Assembly: GCA_964415245.1 (NCBI GenBank)
Contig: CAYQAJ010000039.1
Coordinates: 1-26,153 of the forward strand
DNA length: 26,153 nt
Reading direction: 5' to 3'
From: CAYQAJ01 sp964415245
GTDB lineage: Bacteria > Planctomycetota > Planctomycetia > Pirellulales > Pirellulaceae
The notes beneath the pieces were generated by a model, which was not told where the DNA came from, ran no database searches, and saw only the letters and a list, made by a program, of their open reading frames with translations. Made by a program: the position numbers and the translations under genes. Numbering within the stretch: the first letter of the stretch is position 1; the number at the start of each line of letters is the position of its first letter. Below are positions 16,413-24,117 of the stretch, in pieces.

Positions 16413-17576
16413 TCACTGCGAGCCGTATCGGGAGCGTAAGCTCTCGATCTTCCCCTCCTGGAGAATGGGCAGATACCGGTTGGGAATCGCCAGCACGAAG
16501 CAGGCCACCGCGGTTCCATACATGTCGCCGGGCATGCCTCCGACGCGCCCGCCCCCTTGGGCCCCTTGGTCGCGCCATTGTCCGTTTACGCGGGCGTTGT
16601 TGCCGTCGATCATCTGCGACTCGACCAAATAATCGCGCAGGATCGGGTAGCACTCTTCCCAGTACGTGCCCCCCACCTGATACATCGCCTGGCCCACGTA
16701 GTAGAACGTGTACGAGTCGAAGGGCATGCTGCCGTCGCGCCGCCGGGCCTGCGGCAATTGCTTCACGGCCGCCGTGATCACTTCCATGTTCTTGCGGATG
16801 CGCCAGTCGTCGTACTGGCCAAACTCCTGCAGGCACACGACCCCCGCGGCCGCCATGGCGATCGTTCCGCCGCCGCCCCCTTTGCCGTAGGTGAACTGGC
16901 CCGGCAGCTTCTGCTGCTCCGATTCCGGCAGGTCGCGACGTCCGTTTTCCGGGCAGTAGTGCTCGCGCACGCTTTTGATAGCCAAATCGATCACCTCGGG
17001 CGGCACGTCGAGCCCACTGTCGACGGCGCTGCGCAGCGCCTTGGCCTGCATCACCGCCAGACTCAAGTCGTGCCCGTTCTGCTGGCGTCGGGCCTGGTAG
17101 TCCCAGCCGCCGTCGTCGCACTGCGTGGCGGAGATGAGCTTGAGCGACCGATCGAGCACGGCGTTGAGGCGGTGGTCGCGGCTGGTGGTCATGCCGTGCG
17201 CCTGTCCCAACACAAACGTCGCCAGGCCGTGGTTGTACATGTCGCGCTGGGCGTGCGAGATGTTCAACAGGCCCGAGGGCTTGGCGTTATCGATGACGTA
17301 GTCGAGCGATCGCTGTAGCGGCGTGCCGTATCGTCCTCGGCCGGGCGCTTCGCCGGCGGCCATGAAGGCCAGGGCCCCCATGCCCACCAGTCCCAGGTCG
17401 TTGGATTCCCAATTCCCCTCGCGTCCCTGGTTGCGGGCCAGCCATTCGAGACCCAGATCGAGGGCGCGTTCGCTCGCGGCGGTGGTTTCCCAGTCCCCCT
17501 CAGCCCGAGCCAGGAGCGGCGTGAGGAGAACGGCGAGAAGGGCCCAGGCGGGCGCCGTAGCGAAGTAGCGGGTCAT
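16413..17576 (-). CDS. Secreted prenyltransferase/terpenoid-cyclase-fold protein
   Basis: A 387-residue protein from the ATG at 17576, chosen because it begins a clean signal peptide (MTRYFATAPAWALLAVLL, cleavage after ARA). The in-frame ATG at 17693 would put 39 extra residues in front of it. The mature part has repeats typical of the alpha/alpha-toroid of prenyltransferases and squalene cyclases: ALDLGLEWLARNQGREGNW, HGLATFVLGQAHGM, LISATQCDDGGWDYQARRQQ, GGGGTIAMAAAGVVCLQEFG and GMPGDMYGTAVACFVLAIP. The catalytic DxDD of squalene cyclases is not visible and the protein is exported, so it is more likely a binding or structural toroid than an enzyme of lipid synthesis. It is the first gene of the MoxR/VWA cluster, behind the promoter at 17703-17731. 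Confidence 0.88.
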   Translation of the reverse strand: MTRYFATAPAWALLAVLLTPLLARAEGDWETTAASERALDLGLEWLARNQGREGNWESNDLGLVGMGALAFMAAGEAPGRGRYGTPLQRSLDYVIDNAKPSGLLNISHAQRDMYNHGLATFVLGQAHGMTTSRDHRLNAVLDRSLKLISATQCDDGGWDYQARRQQNGHDLSLAVMQAKALRSAVDSGLDVPPEVIDLAIKSVREHYCPENGRRDLPESEQQKLPGQFTYGKGGGGGTIAMAAAGVVCLQEFGQYDDWRIRKNMEVITAAVKQLPQARRRDGSMPFDSYTFYYVGQAMYQVGGTYWEECYPILRDYLVESQMIDGNNARVNGQWRDQGAQGGGRVGGMPGDMYGTAVACFVLAIPNRYLPILQEGKIESLRSRYGSQ

Positions 17577-17702
17577 GTTGGGCGGCTGCTTGCCGGTCGC
17601 GGGGGAGAGTGCGGCTGGTTTCGCGAGAGCTTCACTGGCGATGCGGGGAATTGCCCAGTTTGCCACAAGATCGCCACGGGTGCGACCTTGCATAAGACAT
17701 CA

Positions 17703-17731
17703 CTTATAGGACATATGACCTGAAATGTCGA
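17703..17731 (-). promoter_or_regulatory. Sigma70-like promoter of the MoxR/VWA cluster
   Basis: On the minus strand, TCGACA (17731-17726), a 17-base spacer, then TATAAG (17708-17703). Each box matches consensus at five of six positions with ideal spacing. Transcription should start near 17696, about 120 bases before the chosen ATG at 17576. An in-frame ATG at 17693 would be almost leaderless from this start. Confidence 0.6.
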
Positions 17732-17778
17732 ATCGTTACGCGCATTTGCCCGAGAATTGGCCGGAAATCTCCGATAGC

Positions 17779-17796
17779 CGCCACATTTATGTGGCG
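17779..17796. promoter_or_regulatory. 18-bp palindrome, possible operator
   Basis: CGCCACATTTATGTGGCG is a palindrome with two 8-bp half-sites (cgccacat and atgtggcg) around tt. It lies about 48 bases upstream of the -35 box of the cluster promoter, where an activator site would be plausible. No protein is assigned to it. Confidence 0.45.
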
Positions 17797-17816
17797 CGTC
17801 TGCGGCATCACAGCCA

Positions 17817-17938
17817 GCGTAGCTGAATTCGAAGGAACGTAGCCGAATTCGCAAGGATTCAGCCGGGGGGGTTGGCCGTATCGACTGAACTTTTGCGAGT
17901 TCGGCTACTTGCCTGAGCTCTTGCGAGTTCAGCTACGC
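17817..17938. repeat. 122-bp nested inverted repeat with four copies of GTAGCYGAAYTCGCAAG-like motif
   Basis: Outer arms 17817-17831 and 17924-17938 match at 14 of 15 positions. Inner arms 17839-17854 (gtagccgaattcgcaa) and 17893-17908 match at 15 of 16. All four arms are versions of the same motif, two in each orientation. It begins 18 bases downstream of the giant gene stop. It may act as a strong transcript-end hairpin or be a non-coding mobile element of the MITE/REP type; no coding potential was seen. Confidence 0.8.
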
Positions 17939-17956
17939 GCTACCGGCAAGCGGCCA

Positions 17957-20900
17957 TTACTCCACCAGTTCGAGCGTCTTCCAGTACGTGAGGGTGTCGC
18001 CGTTGACCGGACTCGCATGCACTGTCAGCCAGCCGCTCTTGCCCGCCACGCCCGTCAGGTCGATCTCCTGTTCCATCCAGGGACTTCCCCCGGCGTCGAT
18101 GTCCTGCGACCAGAGACTCTCGCCCGCGAATCGCACGTCCAAACGCCACTGCCGATTCGGCTCGACAGCCGCTTTGAATCGCAGCCGCGCCGCGCTCCCT
18201 GGGGGAAACGATACCTCGCGCCCCCACACAACCGGCGCTTGTGGGTCGCAGCGCACCGTGAGCACGTCGTGCTCGCCCAGCGCTTCATCGGTAACGGGGT
18301 TCTCGCGGGACGCTCCACTCGACAGCATGACCCACGTGGGGAACGCTTCGGCAGCGGCCGATCGGAGCGGCCCGCGCAAGTGGCCCAGCCACACTTCGTC
18401 TTGCGGCCGCAATGCGGGAATGCGGCCGGGCGGCCCGTTGGGGATCAACTCTACAAAATCGCGGTTGGGCTCGTTCGTGCCGCGGCCGAAGAATGCCCAC
18501 AGCCGGTCGCCATGAGGCACGAGCGGCCCCAGCCGTGGGCTGTCGTCTTCCAGCGGCGTCAGGGGAGCCGTGGCGACGCGCTCGCCCGTCTTGGTGTCGA
18601 GCCACACGAGCTGCACGTCGGTGGGCCCGCGCATGCGGCGCAGCGACGCGCGCCGCGCGTACAACAGGCCGGCCTCGCCGCCGCAAAGCTGCCCCTCGAG
18701 CAGGCCGTCGGTCTTGTGCTGCCAGCGCAGGTTGCCCGCCTCTGCGTCGAACGCGGCAAACCCCGTGTCGGTCTGCACGACGAGGTGCTGGCCCGCGATG
18801 CCCGAAATCCGCTGCACGCCGGGGAGCACCACCTGCCATTGCCGGCGGCCCGTTTCCAGCGACAAGCACTCGATGGTGCGTACGCCAGGCTGCGCGACGT
18901 AGATGCGTTGTCCGACGATGATCGGCGGTTGAAAGTGCTGCGTTACCCAGGACGGGTCTTCCTCGGTTGGGGTGATGACTTGCTCCCGCACCCAGAGAAG
19001 AGTCCCATCGACGTCGCAGCTCAGCACGACGCCGCTGATGGCCGCGATCACACTTTCGTCGGCCACGGCGATCTGGCAGCACCGCCGCGCCCACCACGTG
19101 TTGCGGAGGCGCATTACGTCGGTCTGGTGGAGCCGGTCGCCGGTCTCGGGCCGGAACCGCACGAGCCGCAGTACGCTCTCTTCCTGTTCCCCGCGCGTGA
19201 GAGTGAATGCCAGCAGTTGCCCCTGCAAGAGGAAGGGATCGGAGACGATGCTTTCGTTGTCCTGCGCCTGCGCGGTCCAGACGAATTGGCCCGAGGCGGT
19301 ATCGATGGCGGCCAGCGTAAGTCCCTGGTTATAAAGCAGCCGTACAAAGATCCGCCGTTCGGTCACCAATGGCGCCATGGGAATCATCGACCACTCCTGG
19401 GCGCGGAGCATCTGGCCCGATGGTCGGGGGCTCTGCCAGCGGCGTTGTCCATTCGCCAGATCGTAGGCGGCCACGTGGAAGCGGTTGCTGGTGTACAGCA
19501 TGTTCCCCTGCACGACGGCGGCGATCTGCCGGCCGACCCAATCGACGTCGAATCGCCGCACGTGGCGCGTTACCTCGCCGTTGGGGTCTTCGCCCACGAG
19601 ATTGTCGAGGCGGCCGCGAACCTGCACTTCGTATGCGGTAGGGGGCGGAGCGGGGGCCAGTCGCTGGTCTTGCGCTTCGGCGACGGTCGAAGTCTCGCCT
19701 CGCCGGCGCGCGTCGGCCACCAGCGACTCAAACTCTTGCACCGACAACACGACGTCGCCCACGCGCACCGCGCCAGTGGGCGCACTGCCGTGGTCGCGGC
19801 CGAGCATCGCGCTGGCCAGGCGCTGCCGCGCCGCCAGTTCGGGTCCCAGGGCGGCGCGCGCCGATTCTTGCGCCCGGCGGTAATACGACAGGGCACGGTC
19901 AAACAGGCCGGCTGTCAGCGCGCGGTCGCCCAACCAGCAGTAGGCATCGGCGGCCGCCTCGGTGGCGCCGAACTGCACCGTGATGAGTTCCAGCGCTTTC
20001 ACGTTCCCCGCGGCAATCGCCTGCTTGACCCGAAGCTGCGCTACCGGCCCGTATTGTGCGTTCATCACGTCCCCCAGCCCGGGGTGCTCTTCCCAGGCCA
20101 GGCGGATCGCCGCCGGAAGCGATACGAGCAACTGCCGATCGCCCGTGCTGGGAGCCACGCCCGGCAGGTGCTGGCCCTCCATGGTGGCGATCATTTGGGC
20201 GGCGTCGTCGTAGGCGTCGCTTTCCAGGATCGCCTGCAGCTCGGCCAGCACGTTGTAGGTGTCCTTGTGCAGCTCCTCGACCAGCGGGTGCTGCCACTCG
20301 GGCCGGACTCGCGACAAGGTCAGGCTGCCGCCGGCGGTTCCCAATCGTCGCGCGGCGATCAGCTCCGCCCACTCGACCAGCGGTTGCTGCCGATGCTGCT
20401 GGAAGTAGCGCAATCGCTGGCAGAACGAAAGCACCTCCTCCCACTGGCCCTCGTACAGGAGTTGGATCAGCTCGGCGCGAATCGGCTCTTCGCCCACAAT
20501 GCGGAGCGGCTGCCGCGTGGCCAGCGGTGCGGTCATCACGGCCGAGCGGATGGAGGAAAAGGGGCGGCCGCCGTGTCGGGCCAGCTCGTCGAGCCCCACC
20601 GCGTAGTAGCGCCCCACCGTTTCATTCACGCGCGACAAGTCGTCGCGCACGTCGAGCAAGAGCGCCGCTTCCTCCCCTAGCGCAAGCTGCTGGTCCAGCG
20701 GAAACTCGCGGGCCGCCGCGTCGTCCAAAAGCATCTCGACCAACGGCTGACTGAGCCGATTCGAGCAGCCGATCTCCAATGCGCGAACGGCACAAGCGCG
20801 TCGCCACGCGCCGCTCTCGGCGCCCTCGGGTTGCGACTCGGCGACCGACACGAGCCACCGTCCGACGTTGGGAGCGTCGGAGGAATCGGGCGCAGCATCG

Positions 20901-23188
20901 CGCAGCTCTGCGTCGGCCAGCGACGTAAGCGCGCTCAACTCGCGCAGCGTTACGCGACGAAGCGTGATGCGGCATTGCTCGGCACCCCCCACGCAGTGTA
21001 AGCCGACGTGCGTAATGCCGCCCGAGAGGTTGGTGACCGGCATTTGCGGTTCGGCCCAGTGTACGCCGTCGCTGCTCATCCACCATCGCAGGGTGCCGCA
21101 GCCGAACAGAAGCCGAATCCACTGCCGCGATGCGGTCGCGGGCACGAGCCGCTCGGGCACGTCGGCGTAGTCGTCCTGATACAAATCGTCGTCGCCGCGC
21201 AGCGCCAGGCAGGAGTTGCCGTTGCGGTGGTTGCGATTGAACCGAATGACTTCCAGCGGTTTTCCCTGTTCGCGTCCCAAATACACGCCCGACCCGGGCG
21301 TGGCGTCTTCAACCTCGAAGATCACCTCTTGTAGTCCGCGGCGAGGAAGCGGAGCAGCGATCCAGCCGCGTCCCTTGGCTTTGTCCGCCATCAGGCGGAT
21401 CGCGCCGTCGGGCAGCTTCTCCACCGCCATCCCTTCGCCAAGCTGCTCGATCCACTCCATGTCGGCCGGCCGCTCGACGTCGGCGACCACGGGCCGCATC
21501 GCGGGAGCAGCCGGCTCGCCGCCGCTTCGCACCATGGCGATGCCCTGAAACGTAGCCTGCCCGTCCAGATAAACCGCGGTCGGGGCATCAGGCAGCGGTC
21601 CGCGCAACAGCACGATGTCGCCGCGGCTGAGAATCACTTCGCCGGCGCGGTAGCGTAGCTCCAGCGGGCCGCCGAAGCGGACCTCGGCGCGGGAGGCGCG
21701 ACCATCATCAGTGGCGGTTAGCGCGTACGTCTCGGGTCGAGGCTCGCCGGCTATGCGAGTGGTGGCGTAGGCGGCCCAGCGGAAACTGTCTCCTTCGTAA
21801 TAGACAAGCGTGAGCCCACGAGTGCCGCTGAAGAAGTGCAGGCGAAGGAGATTGTAGTTTTCGAGCTGGAGCCGCAGCGCGGTCTGGTCGGTCCACGGGG
21901 CCTTAAGCCGCACCAGGCCGTTGAATGCGGCGCACTGTCCAAGCTGCGTGTTGACGTTGTTGACGACGTAGGGGAAACCGTCGACTGGGGCCACCCATTT
22001 GTGCAGGTCGTCCTGCTGCGGCAGGAACTTGTCGGTGGGGAACGTCCCGAAGCCGACTTCGGCAAAGGGGGGAGGGTCGCCCTCGACTGTAAGCGCATCG
22101 TGCCAGGGGAGCTGCGGGACCGGTTCGCCCCCCTCGCCGATGGGCGGATCGCCCGTGGCCGGATCGCCCGAGTGCGGATCCGCCGATGCGACCTCGTCCG
22201 CGGCGGGGTCGGCAATCACGAACTGGTCGAGGTGCGGAAAGTTACCGGTCGTCTCCAGCCGCACCGTGTTCTTGCCTTGGGCGAAATCGTACTGCCCTAC
22301 GGTGAACCACTGCTGCCCATCGGGCAGGTGGCTCCCGGTTTGCTCACCGGCGACGGTCCCCACCTCCTTGCCATTGATCGAAAGGCGCAGGGGGCGGCTG
22401 TCGAACGAGGCATAGCGAATCTTCAATCGCAAGCTGGCCGCCTGCGCGAGGGTGAACTCATATTCCGCAAAGCTCGGCGAGACGTCGCTGCGGACGACGA
22501 CAATCTCCGCATTGCCCCACATGGAGTTGTCGATCTCAACGTTGCCGCGGGCAAACTCCTCGGCTTGTACCGTCAATGGCAAGCTCGCCGGAGCATCGAC
22601 GGTCGCCGCGCCCGGCGGAGACTGCGATCCGTTTTCGGTATCGCCGCCGCTGGCGCCGGCATCTTCGCCATCGGGCGAGTCGACGTGCGCGGCGCCATTG
22701 GCTCCCGTTCCATTCCCTTCGCCGGCGCCGCTTTCTTCGCCGTCCGTCGAGCCGGTTTCGCCGCCAGCGGTGCCGGCGCGTTTGCCAAGTGCGTCGCCGG
22801 TAGTCGCCTTGCCCTTGTCGCCCGCGCCATGCTTGGGAGTATCGAGGGAAGCAGCTCGGTCGCCGGACGTGAGAACCGACGAGCGAATCGCGCTAAGGAA
22901 TACGGCTGCCACCAATCCCAGCAATACGACGCAGCCGACGATACCTAACAGCGGCAACGCGCGTTCGCTGGCCGTGTCGCTGGATTGGCCGGCCAGCACG
23001 TCGTCGACCGACACGTTGGCTCCGCCCAATACCTCGGCCAGCGCCGATTCGGTCTGCAGCAGTTCTCGCAGCGCTTCGCGGAGCTCGGCCGACCGGGGGA
23101 TGCGAGCCCGCAGCAAGGCGACCTCGCTGGGCGAGAGCTCCTCGGGCAGTTTCTCCTGCACCAGGCGAATGAGCTGCTGGTCGTTCAT
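17957..23188 (-). CDS. Giant membrane-anchored PQQ-propeller protein, putative fused anti-sigma/sensor
   Basis: A 1743-residue protein. The ATG at 23188 was chosen because it overlaps the sigma-factor stop (ATGA) and begins a sensible domain; the frame is open upstream to 23983 only as a shadow of the sigma gene. The layout is: a cytoplasmic head (1-76, MNDQQLIRLVQEKLPEELSP, then SEVALLRARIPRS); one membrane span (about 77-100); a Gly/Ser/Asp/Glu-rich linker (105-205); a carbohydrate-binding-like beta domain (about 206-330); a second beta region (about 360-560); a concanavalin-like domain resembling planctomycete DUF1583 (about 575-750); an alpha-helical TPR-like region (about 770-1180); a PQQ-type propeller (about 1205-1610, with blades such as VAAYDLANGQRRWQS and AAFDAEAGNLRWQHK); and a C-terminal jelly-roll-like domain. 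No anti-sigma zinc motif (HxxxCxxC) is seen in the head. It probably senses something outside the membrane and controls the coupled sigma factor. Confidence 0.87.
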   Translation of the reverse strand: MNDQQLIRLVQEKLPEELSPSEVALLRARIPRSAELREALRELLQTESALAEVLGGANVSVDDVLAGQSSDTASERALPLLGIVGCVVLLGLVAAVFLSAIRSSVLTSGDRAASLDTPKHGAGDKGKATTGDALGKRAGTAGGETGSTDGEESGAGEGNGTGANGAAHVDSPDGEDAGASGGDTENGSQSPPGAATVDAPASLPLTVQAEEFARGNVEIDNSMWGNAEIVVVRSDVSPSFAEYEFTLAQAASLRLKIRYASFDSRPLRLSINGKEVGTVAGEQTGSHLPDGQQWFTVGQYDFAQGKNTVRLETTGNFPHLDQFVIADPAADEVASADPHSGDPATGDPPIGEGGEPVPQLPWHDALTVEGDPPPFAEVGFGTFPTDKFLPQQDDLHKWVAPVDGFPYVVNNVNTQLGQCAAFNGLVRLKAPWTDQTALRLQLENYNLLRLHFFSGTRGLTLVYYEGDSFRWAAYATTRIAGEPRPETYALTATDDGRASRAEVRFGGPLELRYRAGEVILSRGDIVLLRGPLPDAPTAVYLDGQATFQGIAMVRSGGEPAAPAMRPVVADVERPADMEWIEQLGEGMAVEKLPDGAIRLMADKAKGRGWIAAPLPRRGLQEVIFEVEDATPGSGVYLGREQGKPLEVIRFNRNHRNGNSCLALRGDDDLYQDDYADVPERLVPATASRQWIRLLFGCGTLRWWMSSDGVHWAEPQMPVTNLSGGITHVGLHCVGGAEQCRITLRRVTLRELSALTSLADAELRDAAPDSSDAPNVGRWLVSVAESQPEGAESGAWRRACAVRALEIGCSNRLSQPLVEMLLDDAAAREFPLDQQLALGEEAALLLDVRDDLSRVNETVGRYYAVGLDELARHGGRPFSSIRSAVMTAPLATRQPLRIVGEEPIRAELIQLLYEGQWEEVLSFCQRLRYFQQHRQQPLVEWAELIAARRLGTAGGSLTLSRVRPEWQHPLVEELHKDTYNVLAELQAILESDAYDDAAQMIATMEGQHLPGVAPSTGDRQLLVSLPAAIRLAWEEHPGLGDVMNAQYGPVAQLRVKQAIAAGNVKALELITVQFGATEAAADAYCWLGDRALTAGLFDRALSYYRRAQESARAALGPELAARQRLASAMLGRDHGSAPTGAVRVGDVVLSVQEFESLVADARRRGETSTVAEAQDQRLAPAPPPTAYEVQVRGRLDNLVGEDPNGEVTRHVRRFDVDWVGRQIAAVVQGNMLYTSNRFHVAAYDLANGQRRWQSPRPSGQMLRAQEWSMIPMAPLVTERRIFVRLLYNQGLTLAAIDTASGQFVWTAQAQDNESIVSDPFLLQGQLLAFTLTRGEQEESVLRLVRFRPETGDRLHQTDVMRLRNTWWARRCCQIAVADESVIAAISGVVLSCDVDGTLLWVREQVITPTEEDPSWVTQHFQPPIIVGQRIYVAQPGVRTIECLSLETGRRQWQVVLPGVQRISGIAGQHLVVQTDTGFAAFDAEAGNLRWQHKTDGLLEGQLCGGEAGLLYARRASLRRMRGPTDVQLVWLDTKTGERVATAPLTPLEDDSPRLGPLVPHGDRLWAFFGRGTNEPNRDFVELIPNGPPGRIPALRPQDEVWLGHLRGPLRSAAAEAFPTWVMLSSGASRENPVTDEALGEHDVLTVRCDPQAPVVWGREVSFPPGSAARLRFKAAVEPNRQWRLDVRFAGESLWSQDIDAGGSPWMEQEIDLTGVAGKSGWLTVHASPVNGDTLTYWKTLELVE

Positions 23189-23835
23189 CGCTGGCCCGTA
23201 CGCAGCTTGCGGTCGATACAGTGTTTCAAGGCGTTTCGGGCGCGGTACATGAGCAGCCGGGCGGCCCCCTCGCTGCGCCGCAGCATGCCGCCGACGGCCG
23301 CCAGCGACAGGCGATCGCGGTACCGCAGTTTCAGCGCCTGCCGGGCGCTTTCGCCCAGAGACTGAACGCACCCGGGCAGCAGCGCGAGTGCCTCGTTTTC
23401 GGTTTCGCCGCGCGCTTCGGCCAGCGCGTCGACTTCCAGGCACAGCTCGGTCCAGGGGGTCTCGCGGCGTCGGGCCACGCGGCGGACATGCTCGCGCAGC
23501 AGATTCTTCGCAATGCCCAACAGCCAGCAGCGAGCGGCGGCCGTTCCGGGGAAGCGATCGCGAACCAGATAGCAACGAAGAAATGCCTCTTGCGTCAGGT
23601 CCTCGGCATCCGCGGCTTCGACCAGTCGGGCCCGCAAGTATCCGTACACGGCCCCCTGGTGCTGCCGGACCAGCGCAGCCAGCGCGTCGCGCTCGCCGCG
23701 GCGCATCGCTTCGGCGGGATCGCGCGACTTCCGCTTTCGGTCGATCGCACGACTTGCGACGCGCGCTGTGGGCACGGTCCGAACCTTGGCGCTGGGAATG
23801 CCCGTGGCGGAGAGAGTGCTCGATGCGACTTCCAT
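23185..23835 (-). CDS. ECF-type RNA polymerase sigma factor
   Basis: A 216-residue sigma-70 family protein of the extracytoplasmic-function type. After a basic, poorly conserved N-terminal stretch (1-45), region 2 spans about 50-120 (ALVRQHQGAVYGYLRARL, AEDLTQEAFLRCYL, CWLLGIAKNLLREHVRR). Region 4 spans about 155-210 (LGESARQALKLRYRDRLSL, AAVGGMLRRSEGAARLLMYR). The ATG at 23835 was preferred over a GTG at 23856 because GAGG lies 6 bases upstream of it; the GTG sits inside a hairpin repeat. Its stop overlaps the start of the giant propeller protein by ATGA, the usual arrangement for a sigma factor with its regulator. A sigma70-like promoter lies about 155 bases upstream. Confidence 0.93.
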   Translation of the reverse strand: MEVASSTLSATGIPSAKVRTVPTARVASRAIDRKRKSRDPAEAMRRGERDALAALVRQHQGAVYGYLRARLVEAADAEDLTQEAFLRCYLVRDRFPGTAAARCWLLGIAKNLLREHVRRVARRRETPWTELCLEVDALAEARGETENEALALLPGCVQSLGESARQALKLRYRDRLSLAAVGGMLRRSEGAARLLMYRARNALKHCIDRKLRTGQR

Positions 23836-23841
23836 GGCGAA

Positions 23842-23845
23842 CCTC
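23842..23845 (-). promoter_or_regulatory. Shine-Dalgarno GAGG deciding the sigma-factor start
   Basis: GAGG on the minus strand, 6 bases before the ATG at 23835. It favours this start over the GTG at 23856. Confidence 0.55.
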
Positions 23846-23846
23846 A

Positions 23847-23925
23847 GTTGTGGCACGGTCTCCCGACCGTGCCGTTCTCAAGCTTCCCTCAGGAACGTAT
23901 CGCGGTCGGGAGACCGCGACACAAC
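23847..23925. repeat. Composite inverted repeat of two palindromes (ggtctcccgacc core)
   Basis: Arms 23847-23872 and 23900-23925 match as reverse complements at 22 of 26 positions. Each arm is also a hairpin by itself: gcacggtc-tccc-gaccgtgc (23853-23872) and tcgcggtc-ggga-gaccgcga (23900-23919). A further cgttc/gaacg pair (23873-23877 with 23893-23897) extends the long stem. It lies in the leader of the sigma-factor gene, so alternative foldings (one long stem or two short hairpins) are possible. It looks like a dispersed REP-type element. Confidence 0.8.
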
Positions 23926-23950
23926 CGCCGCGACCGCAACGCGACACAAC
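23916..23950. repeat. Direct repeat gcgacacaac, two copies
   Basis: The 10-mer occurs at 23916-23925 and 23941-23950, 25 bases apart, in the leader between the promoter and the sigma gene. The first copy is the outer edge of the composite inverted repeat. Confidence 0.45.
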
Positions 23951-23989
23951 ACGATGGGGCCGATGCGAGGCGACTGCGCTCAAAACTCA

Positions 23990-24019
23990 ATTCTAGCCGA
24001 CGGCCGACCCGCTTGGCAA
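23990..24019 (-). promoter_or_regulatory. Sigma70-like promoter of the sigma-factor/giant-sensor unit
   Basis: On the minus strand, TTGCCA (24019-24014), an 18-base spacer, then TAGAAT (23995-23990). Each box matches consensus at five of six positions. The predicted leader of about 150 bases contains the composite inverted repeat. Confidence 0.5.
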
Positions 24020-24065
24020 ATCGCCGCCCCGTGCTTGGACGCACTCGATGCGAGTCAGTTCCACG

Positions 24066-24117
24066 AACCTAAAGCCTACAGCCTATAGCCTAAAGCCTTG
24101 AGCCTGACGCCTGAAGC
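24066..24117. repeat. 7-base-period repeat, unit agcctNN, overlapping a gene end
   Basis: Seven consecutive heptamers (aacctaa, agcctac, agcctat, agcctaa, agccttg, agcctga, cgcctga) plus part of an eighth. The right end forms the last codons and stop of the DJ-1/PfpI gene. Confidence 0.8.

Larger units (their letters stand above)
17577..17956. other. 380-base regulatory/repeat region between the two large minus-strand units
   Basis: No gene was seen. From right to left (direction of transcription) it holds the 122-bp nested inverted repeat downstream of the giant gene (17817-17938), an 18-bp palindrome (17779-17796), a sigma70-like promoter (17703-17731) and an untranslated leader of about 120 bases. 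Confidence 0.75.

Noticed and set aside
16333..17121. 262-codon minus-strand open frame inside the prenyltransferase-fold gene
   Set aside because: A shadow in another frame of a well-supported gene, with Arg/Gly-rich translation.
17909..20680. 923-codon open frame on the plus strand
   Set aside because: It lies antisense inside the giant propeller gene, its translation has no domain character (His/Arg/Gly/Ala-rich), and GC-rich codon bias routinely opens such frames.
23189..23983. In-frame upstream extension of the giant propeller protein
   Set aside because: It overlaps almost the entire sigma-factor gene out of frame and reads as Arg/Gly/Ser-rich shadow sequence. The ATGA overlap at 23185-23188 marks the real start.
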